64,000 bases of DNA from Streptomyces massasporeus (lineage in GTDB: Bacteria; Actinomycetota; Actinomycetes; Streptomycetales; Streptomycetaceae). Positions 16,243 to 24,780 of this stretch are shown one piece after another. Below the pieces are notes generated by a model. The model saw only the letters and a list, made by a program, of their open reading frames with translations, did not search any database and was not told where the DNA came from. The translations under genes and the position numbers were made by a program. The DNA is taken from NCBI RefSeq assembly GCF_014648995.1, contig NZ_BMSE01000011.1, forward strand, positions 124,001 through 188,000, written 5' to 3'. How positions within the stretch are numbered: the stretch's first letter is position 1; every line of letters begins with the position of its first letter.

Positions 16243-17793
16243 TCACACCGGTCGCGTCCGGCCCTCCCAGTACGGCTCCCGCAGCCGCCGCTTGTACAGC
16301 TTGCCGTTGGGGTCACGGGGCATCTCGGCGATGAAGTCGACGGACCTGGGCCGCTTGTACCCGGCGAGCCGGTGGGCGCAGTGGTCGAGGAGGTCGGCCG
16401 CGAGGGCGGGCCCGGGCCGGTGGCCGGGGGCCGGTTCCACGACCGCCTTGACCTCCTCGCCCCAGTCGTCGTGCGGGATGCCGAAGACGGCGGCGTCCGC
16501 GACGGCCGGGTGGGCGAGCAGAGCCGACTCGATCTCGGCCGGGTAGATGTTGACCCCGCCGGAGATGATCAGGTCGATCTTGCGGTCGCGCAGGAAGAGG
16601 TAGCCGTCCTCGTCGAGGTGTCCGAGGTCGCCGACGGTGAAGAAGTCGCCGATGCGGTTCTTGCGGGTCTTGGCCTCGTCCTTGTGGTACGAGAAGCCGC
16701 CGGTGTTCATCTTCATGTAAACGGTGCCGAGTTCACCGGGCGGCAGCCGGTTGCCGTCGTCGTCGAAGATCGCGAGCTCGCTGATGGGCCAGGCCTTGCC
16801 GACGGTACCGGGCTTCTTCAGCCAGTCCTCGGCGGTGGCGAAGGCGCCGCCGCCCTCGCTGGCGGCGTAGTACTCCTCCACACAGGGCCCCCACCAGTCG
16901 AGCATGGCCCGCTTCACGTGGTCGGGGCAGGGCGCGGCCCCGTGGATGGCGTGCCGCATGGAGGAGACGTCGTAGCGGTCCTTCACCTCGCCGGGCAGGG
17001 CCAGCAGGCGGTGGAACTGGGTGGGGACCATATGGGTGTGGGTGCAGCCGTGGGCGTCGATGAGGCGGAGCATCTCCTCGGGCGTCCACTTGTCCATGAG
17101 GACCAGCCGGTGGCCGATGTGCAGGGACGCGCCGGCGAACTGCAGGACGGCCGTGTGGTAGAGCGGCGAGCAGACCAGGTGCACGTTGTCGTCGAACGGC
17201 CGGATGCCGAAGATGCCGAGGAACCCGCCGAGGTACGCCTCCTCCGGCGGTTTGCCGGGCAGCGGGCGGCGGATGCCGCGGGGGCGTCCGGTGGTGCCGG
17301 AGGTGTAGTTCATGACCCAGCCGAGGGTGCGGTCCACGGGCGCCGACTCGGGTCGGCCGTCGAGGAGTTCGGCGTACGGGCGGAATCCCTCGACCGTGCC
17401 CACGGCGTACCGGTGGGTGCCCGGCAGGCCGGCCTCGTCGGCGGCGGCGCGGGCCGCGTCGGCGAAGCGCTCGTGGGCGAGGAGCACCTTGGCGCCGGAG
17501 TCGGAGACGATCCAGGCGATCTCCGGTCCGACCAGGTGGTGGTTGACGGGGACGAGGTAGAACCCGGCCTGACTGGCGGCGAGATAGGCGGTGAGGAACT
17601 CGACGCCGTTGGGCAGGACCACGGCGAAGGTGTCGCCGCGTCGCAGCCCGGCATCGCGCAGGCCGTGCACGAGCCGGTTGGCGGCGGCGTGCAGGCGTCC
17701 GGCGGTCCACTCCTCGCCGTCGGGTGCGACGAGCACCTTCCGGTCGGGGTGCTGTGCGGCCTGGGCCCAGAAGCCCACGGGGGGTGTGCTCAC
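16243..17793 (-). CDS. Acyl-CoA synthetase (ANL superfamily)
   Basis: 516 residues from a GTG at 17793 that overlaps the nitronate monooxygenase stop (GTGA), with AAGGAG upstream. The A3 loop reads MNYTSGTTGRPRGIRRPLPG, with arginine where most ligases have lysine. A5 is EEYYAASEGGGAF, A8 is FLRDRKIDLIISGGVNIYP and A10 is MPRDPNGKLYKRRLRE. It resembles mycobacterial FadD4-type ligases rather than FadD3. Because the upstream operator equals the one at the FadD19-like locus, a sterol, terpenoid or branched acid is a reasonable substrate guess. Confidence 0.83.
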   Translation of the reverse strand: MSTPPVGFWAQAAQHPDRKVLVAPDGEEWTAGRLHAAANRLVHGLRDAGLRRGDTFAVVLPNGVEFLTAYLAASQAGFYLVPVNHHLVGPEIAWIVSDSGAKVLLAHERFADAARAAADEAGLPGTHRYAVGTVEGFRPYAELLDGRPESAPVDRTLGWVMNYTSGTTGRPRGIRRPLPGKPPEEAYLGGFLGIFGIRPFDDNVHLVCSPLYHTAVLQFAGASLHIGHRLVLMDKWTPEEMLRLIDAHGCTHTHMVPTQFHRLLALPGEVKDRYDVSSMRHAIHGAAPCPDHVKRAMLDWWGPCVEEYYAASEGGGAFATAEDWLKKPGTVGKAWPISELAIFDDDGNRLPPGELGTVYMKMNTGGFSYHKDEAKTRKNRIGDFFTVGDLGHLDEDGYLFLRDRKIDLIISGGVNIYPAEIESALLAHPAVADAAVFGIPHDDWGEEVKAVVEPAPGHRPGPALAADLLDHCAHRLAGYKRPRSVDFIAEMPRDPNGKLYKRRLREPYWEGRTRPV

Positions 17794-18902
17794 GACTGTC
17801 CGCTCCTTCCGGCGATGCGGTTGACGCGGTCCACGGCCTGCTCGAAGCCGCGGGTGAGGTCGTCGAAGACGGCCTGGACGCTGCGTTCGCTGTTCATCCG
17901 GCCGACGATCTGGCCGACCGGGGTGCCGAGCAGCGGGTCGACCTCGTACTTCTGGATGCGCGAGACGGCCTCGGCGACCAGCAGCCCTTGCAGGGGCATG
18001 GGCAGGGTGCCGGGCCCGGCCGCGTCGTCCCAGGCGTCGGTCCACTCGGTGCGCAACTGGCGTGCCGGTTTGCCGGTCAGGGCACGGGAGCGGACGGTGT
18101 CGCCGGAGCCGGCCGCGAGGAGTTTGCGGGTCAGGGCGGGCGAGTGGAGGTCCGCTTCCGTGGTGGTCAGCCACAGGGAGCCGAGCCACACGCCTTGGGC
18201 GCCGAGGGCGAGCGCGGCGGCCACCTGCTGTCCGCTGCCGATGCCGCCGGCGGCCAGGACGGGCATCGGGGCGACGGCGTCGACGACCTCGGGGGTGAGC
18301 ACCATGGAGGCGATCTCGCCGGTGTGGCCCCCCGCCTCGTAGCCCTGCGCCACGACGATGTCGATCCCGGCGTCCCGGTGCTTGCGGGCGTGCCGGGCGC
18401 TGCCCGCGAGTGCGGCGACGAGGACGTCCTGGTCGTGGGCGCGGGCGACGACGTCGGCGGGCGGGGAGCCGAGGGCGTTGGCGACGAGCCGGATCGGGTA
18501 GTCGAAGGCGACGTCGAGCTGGCTGCGGGCGACCTGCTCCATCCAGCCGGTGATGCGCCAGCCGGCCGCCTCGCCCTCCGCGAGCTCGGGCACGCCGTGC
18601 TTGGCGAGGGTGTCCCGGACGAACTGCCGGTGCCCCTCGGGGATCATCGCCTCGACGTCGGCTTCCGTCACGCCCTCGACCTTCTTCGCCGGCATCACGA
18701 CGTCCAGGCCGTACGGCCGGCCGTCGGCGTGTGCCTCGATCCAGTCCAGGTCGCGTGTGAGTTCGTCGGGGTCGGTGTAGCGGACCGCGCCGAGCACGCC
18801 GAAGCCGCCGGCCCGGCTGATGGCCGCGGCGACGGCGGGGAACGGCGTGAAGCCGAAGACGGCGTGCTCGATTCCCAGTGTCTGGCTCAGCTCCGTCTGC
18901 AT
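17790..18902 (-). CDS. Nitronate monooxygenase / 2-nitropropane dioxygenase family
   Basis: 370 residues, TIM-barrel FMN enzyme. Visible elements are GFGVLGAVRY (N-terminal phosphate region), VAQGYEAGGHTGEIASM with the catalytic-type histidine, PVLAAGGIGSGQQVAAALALGAQGVWLGS (FMN phosphate site) and a C-terminal cap. It is first in a two-gene unit with an acyl-CoA ligase. In mycobacterial steroid catabolism a homologous family member (IpdC) acts on ring-D-derived CoA thioesters, so the enzyme may not use nitronates. That role is inference from neighbourhood and the shared operator. Confidence 0.82.
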   Translation of the reverse strand: MQTELSQTLGIEHAVFGFTPFPAVAAAISRAGGFGVLGAVRYTDPDELTRDLDWIEAHADGRPYGLDVVMPAKKVEGVTEADVEAMIPEGHRQFVRDTLAKHGVPELAEGEAAGWRITGWMEQVARSQLDVAFDYPIRLVANALGSPPADVVARAHDQDVLVAALAGSARHARKHRDAGIDIVVAQGYEAGGHTGEIASMVLTPEVVDAVAPMPVLAAGGIGSGQQVAAALALGAQGVWLGSLWLTTTEADLHSPALTRKLLAAGSGDTVRSRALTGKPARQLRTEWTDAWDDAAGPGTLPMPLQGLLVAEAVSRIQKYEVDPLLGTPVGQIVGRMNSERSVQAVFDDLTRGFEQAVDRVNRIAGRSGQS

Positions 18903-18944
18903 GGGCGCAGGATGCCGGAGTCCCCCGGAGGACGGAAGGGGTTT

Positions 18945-18961
18945 TCTGATGCTCCGTCAGA
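18945..18961. promoter_or_regulatory. 17-bp palindromic operator, copy 2
   Basis: TCTGAT-GCTCC-GTCAGA differs from a perfect palindrome at one arm position. The flanks GGGTTTTCTGA and GTCAGATTC match copy 1 at 5356-5372. It lies 43 bases upstream of the nitronate monooxygenase start and 100 bases upstream of the divergent serine hydrolase. Confidence 0.65.
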
Positions 18962-19061
18962 TTCAGGACCCGATTGGTTCCCGCGTGCGGTCTATGGGCG
19001 AAGGCGGGCGGCGGACATACTTCATGGGACATGCGAGTCGGCAGAGGCGAAGGGGTACGCG

Positions 19062-20843
19062 GTGACCGACAGAGCGGCGAGCGGCGAACTGACCCGGCGT
19101 CAACTGGGCAGAGCGGGACTGGCCCTGGGTGGTGCGCTCGCACTCGCCCCGTTGCCCGCCGGGCCCGCCGGGGCGGCCCCGGCGACGACCGGCCACCGCC
19201 CCACCCTGCGGCACGGTTCCGCCGCACGCGCCGGGCTGCTCTCCTCCCACCTGCGCCGGCTCGTCACCGACGCGGAGGCGTTCCTCGCCCCCTCCCCCAA
19301 GCACCCCTGGTACGCGGGCGCCGTCCTGCTCGCCGGACGCGGCGGCACGGTCGCCCTGCACCGGCCCATCGGCATGGCGGTGCGCTACCGGGCCTACGAC
19401 GAGAAGACCGACACCGGCGTCGAGTTCCCGCCCGGCGAGCAGATCCCGATGGCCGAGGACACCGTGTTCGACCTCGCGTCGGTGTCGAAGCTGTTCACGT
19501 CGATCCTCGCCGTGCAGCAGATCGAGCGGGGCGCGCTGGAGCTGGAGGCGAGGGTCGCCTCGTACCTGCCGGACTTCTCCCGCGCGGGCAAGCAGGACAT
19601 CACGATCCGCCAGCTCCTCACCCACACCTCGGGCTTCCGCGCCTGGATCCCGCTGTACAGCGCGCCCACCCATGAGGAGAAGCTCGAGCTCATCTGGAAC
19701 GAGAAGCCGGTCAGCGCGCCCGGCACGGCGTACCTGTACTCGGACCTGAACCTCATCTCGCTCCAGCTCGTGCTGGAACACATCACGGGCCGCGCCCTGG
19801 ACGTCCTGCTCCGGGAGGAGATCACCGCGCCGCTCGGCCTGCGCCGCACCCGCTACAACCCGCCCGCGTCCTGGCGGCCGAAGATCGCGGCCACGGAGGA
19901 CGCCCGCGCCCCGTGGTCCGGCCTGGACCGGGGCCTGGTGTGGGGTGAGGTGCACGACGAGAACGCCTTCGGCCTGGGCGGCGTCGCGGGCCACGCGGGC
20001 GTGTTCTCCGACGCGTGGGACCTGGCGGTCCTCGGCCGTACCCTGCTCAACGGCGGTGTCTACGGGCGGTCCAGGATCCTGACGCCGGAGTCGGTGGAGC
20101 TGATGTTCACCGACTTCAACACCGCCTTCCCCGGGGACGAGCACGGCCTCGGCTTCGAGCTCTACCAGCACTGGTACATGGGCGCGATGGCCACGCCGCG
20201 CACCGCCGGGCACACCGGCTTCACGGGCACCTCGCTGGTGCTCGACCCGACGACGGACTCGTTCCTGGTCGTCCTCGGCAACTCGGTCCATCCGGTGCGC
20301 AGTTGGCGGTCCGGGTCGGCGCCCAGGGTGGCCGCGGCGAACACCATGGCACGGGCCGTGCCCGTCCGGCCGGCGCGGGGACGCAGAGCCTGGTTCTCCG
20401 GGATGGCGGTCTCCACCACGGCGACCCTCTCGCTCCCCGCGCTGGACACGTCCGCCGGCCGGGCCCGGCTGCGCTGCGCCCTGTGGTGGGACACCGAGCC
20501 CAAGGCCGATGCCCTGGTCCTGGAGGCCACGACCGACGGCGGCACGACCTGGCAGCCGGTGCCCTTCACGACGTCCCGCCGCGGTCAGGACCCCGAACAG
20601 CACCCGTCGGGCTCCGTCACCGGCTGGTCCGGCCGCGTCTGGCACCGGCTCACCGCCGACCTCCCGGCCGCGCGGGAGCTCGCCCTGCGCTGGCGCTACG
20701 CGACGGACCGGCTGTACGTCGGACGCGGTTGCTACGTGGACGGGCTGCGTGTGGAGGCGGGTCGAGGTGTCCTGTTCGACGAGGCGCGCCCGGCGGACGC
20801 GGCCCGTCTGAAGGCTGTGGGGTGGACGCGGGAGGCCGACTGA
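19062..20843 (+). CDS. Secreted serine hydrolase (beta-lactamase/S12 family) with C-terminal beta-sandwich
   Basis: 593 residues from a GTG at 19062. The N-terminus has a twin-arginine-like signal (TRRQLGRAGLALGGALALAP). The catalytic domain shows SVSK as the SxxK motif within FDLASVSKLFTSI, then YSDLNLISLQ at the YxN position, and GHTGFTGTSLVLDP as the KTG equivalent. About 200 extra C-terminal residues contain alternating strands (LRCALWWDTEPKADALVLEA, TTDGGTTWQPVPF), like a MAM or carbohydrate-binding sandwich. It probably acts on cell-wall or ester substrates outside the cell. The C-terminal extension is uncommon in simple esterases. Confidence 0.83.
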   Translation: MTDRAASGELTRRQLGRAGLALGGALALAPLPAGPAGAAPATTGHRPTLRHGSAARAGLLSSHLRRLVTDAEAFLAPSPKHPWYAGAVLLAGRGGTVALHRPIGMAVRYRAYDEKTDTGVEFPPGEQIPMAEDTVFDLASVSKLFTSILAVQQIERGALELEARVASYLPDFSRAGKQDITIRQLLTHTSGFRAWIPLYSAPTHEEKLELIWNEKPVSAPGTAYLYSDLNLISLQLVLEHITGRALDVLLREEITAPLGLRRTRYNPPASWRPKIAATEDARAPWSGLDRGLVWGEVHDENAFGLGGVAGHAGVFSDAWDLAVLGRTLLNGGVYGRSRILTPESVELMFTDFNTAFPGDEHGLGFELYQHWYMGAMATPRTAGHTGFTGTSLVLDPTTDSFLVVLGNSVHPVRSWRSGSAPRVAAANTMARAVPVRPARGRRAWFSGMAVSTTATLSLPALDTSAGRARLRCALWWDTEPKADALVLEATTDGGTTWQPVPFTTSRRGQDPEQHPSGSVTGWSGRVWHRLTADLPAARELALRWRYATDRLYVGRGCYVDGLRVEAGRGVLFDEARPADAARLKAVGWTREAD

Positions 20844-20847
20844 AGGG

Positions 20848-22425
20848 TCACCCGGGGCTGCTCTCCAGCACCGCCATGGCCGCGTTGTGTCCCGGGACCC
20901 CGCTGACCCCGCCCCCGCGTACCGCGCCCGCCCCGCACAGCAGCACGTTGGCATGCCCGGTCTCCACGCCCCAGCGTCCGGTGCCCTCCTGCGCGTAGGG
21001 CCAGCTCAGCTCGCGGTGGAAGATGTTGCCGCCAGGCAGGCCGAGGTCCCGCTCCAGGTCGAGCGGCGTCCTGGCCTCGATGCAGGGGCGTCCCTCGGCG
21101 TCGGTGGCCAGGCAGTCGGCGAGGGGCTCGGCCAGGTGGGCGTCGAGCTGGGCGAGGGTCGCCTTCAGCAGGTCCTCGCGCACGGCGTCGTTGTTCCGGT
21201 CGAACAGGCGGGCCGGGGTGTGCAGGCCGAAGAGGGTGAGCGTCTGATAGCCCTGCTCGGCCAGGTCGGGTCCGAGGATGGTCGGGTCGGTGAGGGAGTG
21301 GCAGTAGATCTCGGAGGGCGGCGCGGCCGGCAGGTGACCGGCGGCGGCCTGGGCGTGTGCGGTGGCCAGTTGCTCGTAGCCCTCGGCGATGTGGAAGGTG
21401 CCGGCGAAGGCCTCACGCGGGTCGACGGAGGTGTCGCGCAGCCGCGGCAGCCGCTCGAGCAGCATGTTGACCTTGAGCTGGGCGCCCTCGGCCGGTTCAG
21501 GGGCCGGGTCGCCGGTCAGGTCTGCCAGGGCCTGGGGTGAGGCGTTCACCAGGACGTGCCGGGCGGCGACGGTGCCTTCGCCGTCGGCCGTGGAAAAGGT
21601 GACTTCGGCGGTTCGGCCGTCCGTGGCGATGCGCAGCGCCTCGTGGCCGGTGGCGAGGACGGCGCCCGCCGCGCGGGCCGTGTCGGCGAGCGCGTCGGTG
21701 AGGGCTCCCATGCCGCCGACGGGAACGTCCCAGTCGCCGGTGCCGCCGCCGATCACGTGGTAGAGGAAGCAGCGGTTCTGCTTCAGGGAGGGGTCGTGTG
21801 CGTCGGCGAAGGTGCCGATGAGGGCGTCGGTGAGGACGACGCCGCGCACCAGGTCGTCCTCGAAGCGCTCCTCGACGGTGACGCCGATCGGTTCCTCGAA
21901 CAGCACCCGCCAGGCTTCCTCGTCGTCAAGGCGGCGGCGCAGCTCCTCGCGGGTGGGCAGCGGCTCGGTGAGGGTCGGGAAGATCCGCTCGGCGACGCGG
22001 CCGGTCATGCCGTAGAGCTCCTGCCAGGCCCGGAACTCGCGGTCGGCGCCGGTGAGCCGGGCGAACGCCTCCCGCGTGCGCCGTTCGCCGCCGCCTACGA
22101 GAAGTCCGGTGGGCCGGCCGTCGCGCTCGGCGGGTGTGTAGGAGGAGACGGTCCGGGTGCGCACCCGGAAGTCCAGGTCGAGGTCCCGGACGATCTTCTT
22201 GGGCAGCAGGCTGACCAGGTACGAGTAGCGGGACAGCCGGGCGTCGACTCCGGCGAAGGGCCGCGTGGACACCGCCGCGCCTCCCGTGTGGTCCAGCCGC
22301 TCCAGGACGAGCACGGAACGCCCCGCCCGGGCCAGATAGGCCGCGGCGACCAGGCCGTTGTGGCCGCCGCCCACGATGACGGCGTCGTAGGTCCGGTGTG
22401 CGCGGGGTCCCTCGGGTGCGGTCAT
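20848..22425 (-). CDS. FAD-dependent phytoene-desaturase-like oxidoreductase
   Basis: 525 residues from the ATG at 22425; an alternative GTG lies at 22440. The N-terminal dinucleotide fold is YDAVIVGGGHNGLVAAAYLARAGRSVLVLE, with TGGAAVSTRPF next. The C-terminus closes with VLLCGAGAVRGGGVSGVPGHNAA, the FAD site of the CrtI/carotenoid isomerase/PYROXD2 group. No carotenoid genes are nearby, so carotenoid desaturation is unlikely. Its stop is four bases from the convergent serine hydrolase stop, leaving no terminator between them. Confidence 0.82.
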   Translation of the reverse strand: MTAPEGPRAHRTYDAVIVGGGHNGLVAAAYLARAGRSVLVLERLDHTGGAAVSTRPFAGVDARLSRYSYLVSLLPKKIVRDLDLDFRVRTRTVSSYTPAERDGRPTGLLVGGGERRTREAFARLTGADREFRAWQELYGMTGRVAERIFPTLTEPLPTREELRRRLDDEEAWRVLFEEPIGVTVEERFEDDLVRGVVLTDALIGTFADAHDPSLKQNRCFLYHVIGGGTGDWDVPVGGMGALTDALADTARAAGAVLATGHEALRIATDGRTAEVTFSTADGEGTVAARHVLVNASPQALADLTGDPAPEPAEGAQLKVNMLLERLPRLRDTSVDPREAFAGTFHIAEGYEQLATAHAQAAAGHLPAAPPSEIYCHSLTDPTILGPDLAEQGYQTLTLFGLHTPARLFDRNNDAVREDLLKATLAQLDAHLAEPLADCLATDAEGRPCIEARTPLDLERDLGLPGGNIFHRELSWPYAQEGTGRWGVETGHANVLLCGAGAVRGGGVSGVPGHNAAMAVLESSPG

Positions 22426-22487
22426 GGTTCTTGGTAACACGGGGTGATCCGGGTCGGCCAGACGGCGCCTTGCCCCTCGCCCGGGGG

Positions 22488-24719
22488 TCAGCGCCCCGCC
22501 GCGGCCCGCTGCTCCCGCAGCGCCGCGACTCTTCGGTACAGGGCCACGGCCTCGACGCTGCGGCCGAGCTGTTCCAGGCAGTGGGCCTCGTCGTTGCGGC
22601 TGGCGAGGGTGTCGGGGTGATCGGCGCCGAGGACGCGTTCGCGGGCGGCGGCCACGCGCCGGTACTCGGTGAGCGCGTCGGCCCAGCGGCCCAGCCAGCC
22701 GAGACCGACGGCGACCTCGCGGCAGCTGACGAGGGTGTCCGGGTGCTCGGGGCCGAGGACCTGTTCGCGCAGGGCGGCCACGTCACGGGATTCCGCGAGG
22801 GCCTCCTCCCAGCGGCCGAGCCGCCCGAGGTTGACGCAGCGGCCGTGACGGGCGCGCAGGGTCTCGGGGTGGGTGGGGCCCTGGCTGCGGGTGCGGTCCG
22901 CGGCCAGGACGCGGTAGAGGTCCAGGGCCTCCGCGCTGCGGCCGAGGCGGCCCAGGCTGATGCCGATCTCGTGCCGGGCGGCGAGGGTGTCGGGGTGGTC
23001 GGCGCCGAGGGCGCGGCCACGGGCGTCGGCGACCTCGTGGTAGGTCTCCAGGGCTTCGGCCCAACGGCCCAACTGCCCCAGGGCGTAGGCCACTTCGTAG
23101 CGGGTGACGAGGGTGTCGGGGTGGTCCGGGCCGAGCACGCGGGCGCGGGCCCGGGCCACCTCGCGGGCCATGCGGTACGAGTCCTCCAGGCGGCCGAGGC
23201 GGCTGAGGTTGAAGGCGAGGTTGTGGCGGCAGCGCAGGGTGTCGGGGTGGTCGGGGCCCATGAGCTGTTCGCGGGCGGTGAGCACCGACGTGTAGACGCG
23301 GTGGGCGTCGAAGGCGCGGCCCAGCTGGCCGAGCACGTAGGCCATCTCCTGGCGGGCGGCCAGGGTGTCGGGGTGATCGGCGCCGAGGGTGCGGATCCTG
23401 ACCTCGGTGACGTGCTTGTACTCGCGCAGGGCGTCCGCGGCGCGGCCGGTGCGGCTGAGGGTGAAGGCGACCTCGTAGCGGCTGGCGAGGGTGTCGGGGT
23501 GGTCGGGGCCGAGGAGGTGCCCGCGTTCGGCGGCGACTCCCCGGTGCACCTCGCCCGCCTCCGTCCAGCGGCCGAGCCGGCCGAGGCTCAGGCCCGCGTT
23601 GTGCCGGCCGGCCAGGGCGGTCAGGACCTCCGTGGGCGGGGCGGGCCGCTCCGCGGGGGCGGGTTCCGCGACGACCGGACCGGTGGCGGGACGTGCGATC
23701 CACTCGCCGGACAGCCCCGCTGCCGGGTCCGGGGGTGTGGTGCGCAGTGCGGTGCCGGTCGCCTTGTGGCCGGTGGTCATGCCGCGGGTCCAGGACGGCA
23801 GGCGGGCCGCGCCGGCCGGTCCAGCGGGAGCCGGGCGGGCCGCCGCGACGGCGGTCACGTACGCCGGCGCGCCCCGGTGGGCGCTGATGCGGCGGGCCAG
23901 CTCGCGGGCGTCGTCGGGGCGTTGCGCGGGTTCCTTGGCGAGCAGGTCGAGGACGACGCGCTCGAAGTACTCGGGCAGTTCGGCGCGGTGCTCGCGCGGC
24001 GGGCGGGGCGGGGTGTCGCGGTGGCCGACGAGGATCGCCCAGGCGTCGCCGAGGTCGAACGGCGGTACGCCGGTGGCGATCTCGTAGAGCACGCACCCGA
24101 ACGAGTAGAGGTCGCTGCGCTGGTCGACCTCGGTGCCGCTGATCTGCTCCGGGGACATGTAGTGCGGGGTGCCCATGGCGACGCCGGTGCCGGTCAGCCG
24201 GGAGGTGAAGCCGATGTCGTGCCCGAGACGGGCTATGCCGAAGTCGCAGATCTTCACGGTGCCGTCGCCGAGCCGCACGATGTTCGCGGGCTTGAGGTCC
24301 CGGTGGACGATGCCCTGTTCATGGCAGTAGGCGAGGGCGGCGGCGACCTGCTCGGCGATCTCCACGACGTCCGCAACCGGCAGCGGGTGCTGCTTGTTGT
24401 CCTCCAGGAGCTGGCTGAGGTTGCGGCCGTCCAGCAGCTCCATGACGAGGTAGAGCACACCGTCCGACTCGCCGAAGTCGTGCACGACGGTGATGCCCCG
24501 GTGCTGCAGCGCGGCGGCCACCCGGGCCTCGCGGCGGAACCGCTCCCGCAGCACCCGGGTGAAGGCGTGGTCGTGGTTCGGGCCCAGCGGTTTGAGGCAC
24601 TTGACGGCGACGTGCCGGCCCAGGGACTCGTCCCGGGCCCGCCACACCTCGCCCATGCCGCCGCGCCCGATCAGATCGAGCAGCCGGTACCGGCCCTGGA
24701 TGAGCCTGCTGTCCCCCAT
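22488..24719 (-). CDS. Serine/threonine protein kinase with TPR tail
   Basis: 743 residues from the ATG at 24719, with GGGGAG upstream. The kinase domain spans about 10-265: glycine loop GRGGMGEVWRA, K40 (HVAVKCLK), catalytic H139-R140-D141 (VHRDLKPANI), D159-F160-G161, APE-type MSPEQ. A low-complexity linker follows. The rest is nine tetratricopeptide units of about 42 residues, most containing HPDTL. There is no membrane helix or PASTA domain, so it is cytosolic. The layout is typical of Streptomyces kinases that dock partner proteins through TPRs. The target is unknown. Confidence 0.9.
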   Translation of the reverse strand: MGDSRLIQGRYRLLDLIGRGGMGEVWRARDESLGRHVAVKCLKPLGPNHDHAFTRVLRERFRREARVAAALQHRGITVVHDFGESDGVLYLVMELLDGRNLSQLLEDNKQHPLPVADVVEIAEQVAAALAYCHEQGIVHRDLKPANIVRLGDGTVKICDFGIARLGHDIGFTSRLTGTGVAMGTPHYMSPEQISGTEVDQRSDLYSFGCVLYEIATGVPPFDLGDAWAILVGHRDTPPRPPREHRAELPEYFERVVLDLLAKEPAQRPDDARELARRISAHRGAPAYVTAVAAARPAPAGPAGAARLPSWTRGMTTGHKATGTALRTTPPDPAAGLSGEWIARPATGPVVAEPAPAERPAPPTEVLTALAGRHNAGLSLGRLGRWTEAGEVHRGVAAERGHLLGPDHPDTLASRYEVAFTLSRTGRAADALREYKHVTEVRIRTLGADHPDTLAARQEMAYVLGQLGRAFDAHRVYTSVLTAREQLMGPDHPDTLRCRHNLAFNLSRLGRLEDSYRMAREVARARARVLGPDHPDTLVTRYEVAYALGQLGRWAEALETYHEVADARGRALGADHPDTLAARHEIGISLGRLGRSAEALDLYRVLAADRTRSQGPTHPETLRARHGRCVNLGRLGRWEEALAESRDVAALREQVLGPEHPDTLVSCREVAVGLGWLGRWADALTEYRRVAAARERVLGADHPDTLASRNDEAHCLEQLGRSVEAVALYRRVAALREQRAAAGR
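22500..23620 (-). repeat. Nine-unit coding tandem repeat of about 126 bp (TPR array)
   Basis: The 3' half of the kinase gene is an array of units of about 126 bp. The phrase GAGGGTGTCGGGGTG, or a near copy, recurs at every HPDTL position on this strand. Eight HPDTL/HPETL boxes can be counted. The DNA similarity implies recent amplification or gene conversion. Confidence 0.8.
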
Positions 24720-24780
24720 GTCGCGCGACGCTCCCCCCGGTAGCTGTCCGCCCGCCCCCTGGCACACCCAGTATGGCGGC

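Noticed and set aside
20848..22425. Carotenoid biosynthesis (CrtI) for the FAD oxidoreductase
   Set aside because: No phytoene synthase or other crt gene is nearby, and the sequence is closer to the broad PYROXD2-like group.
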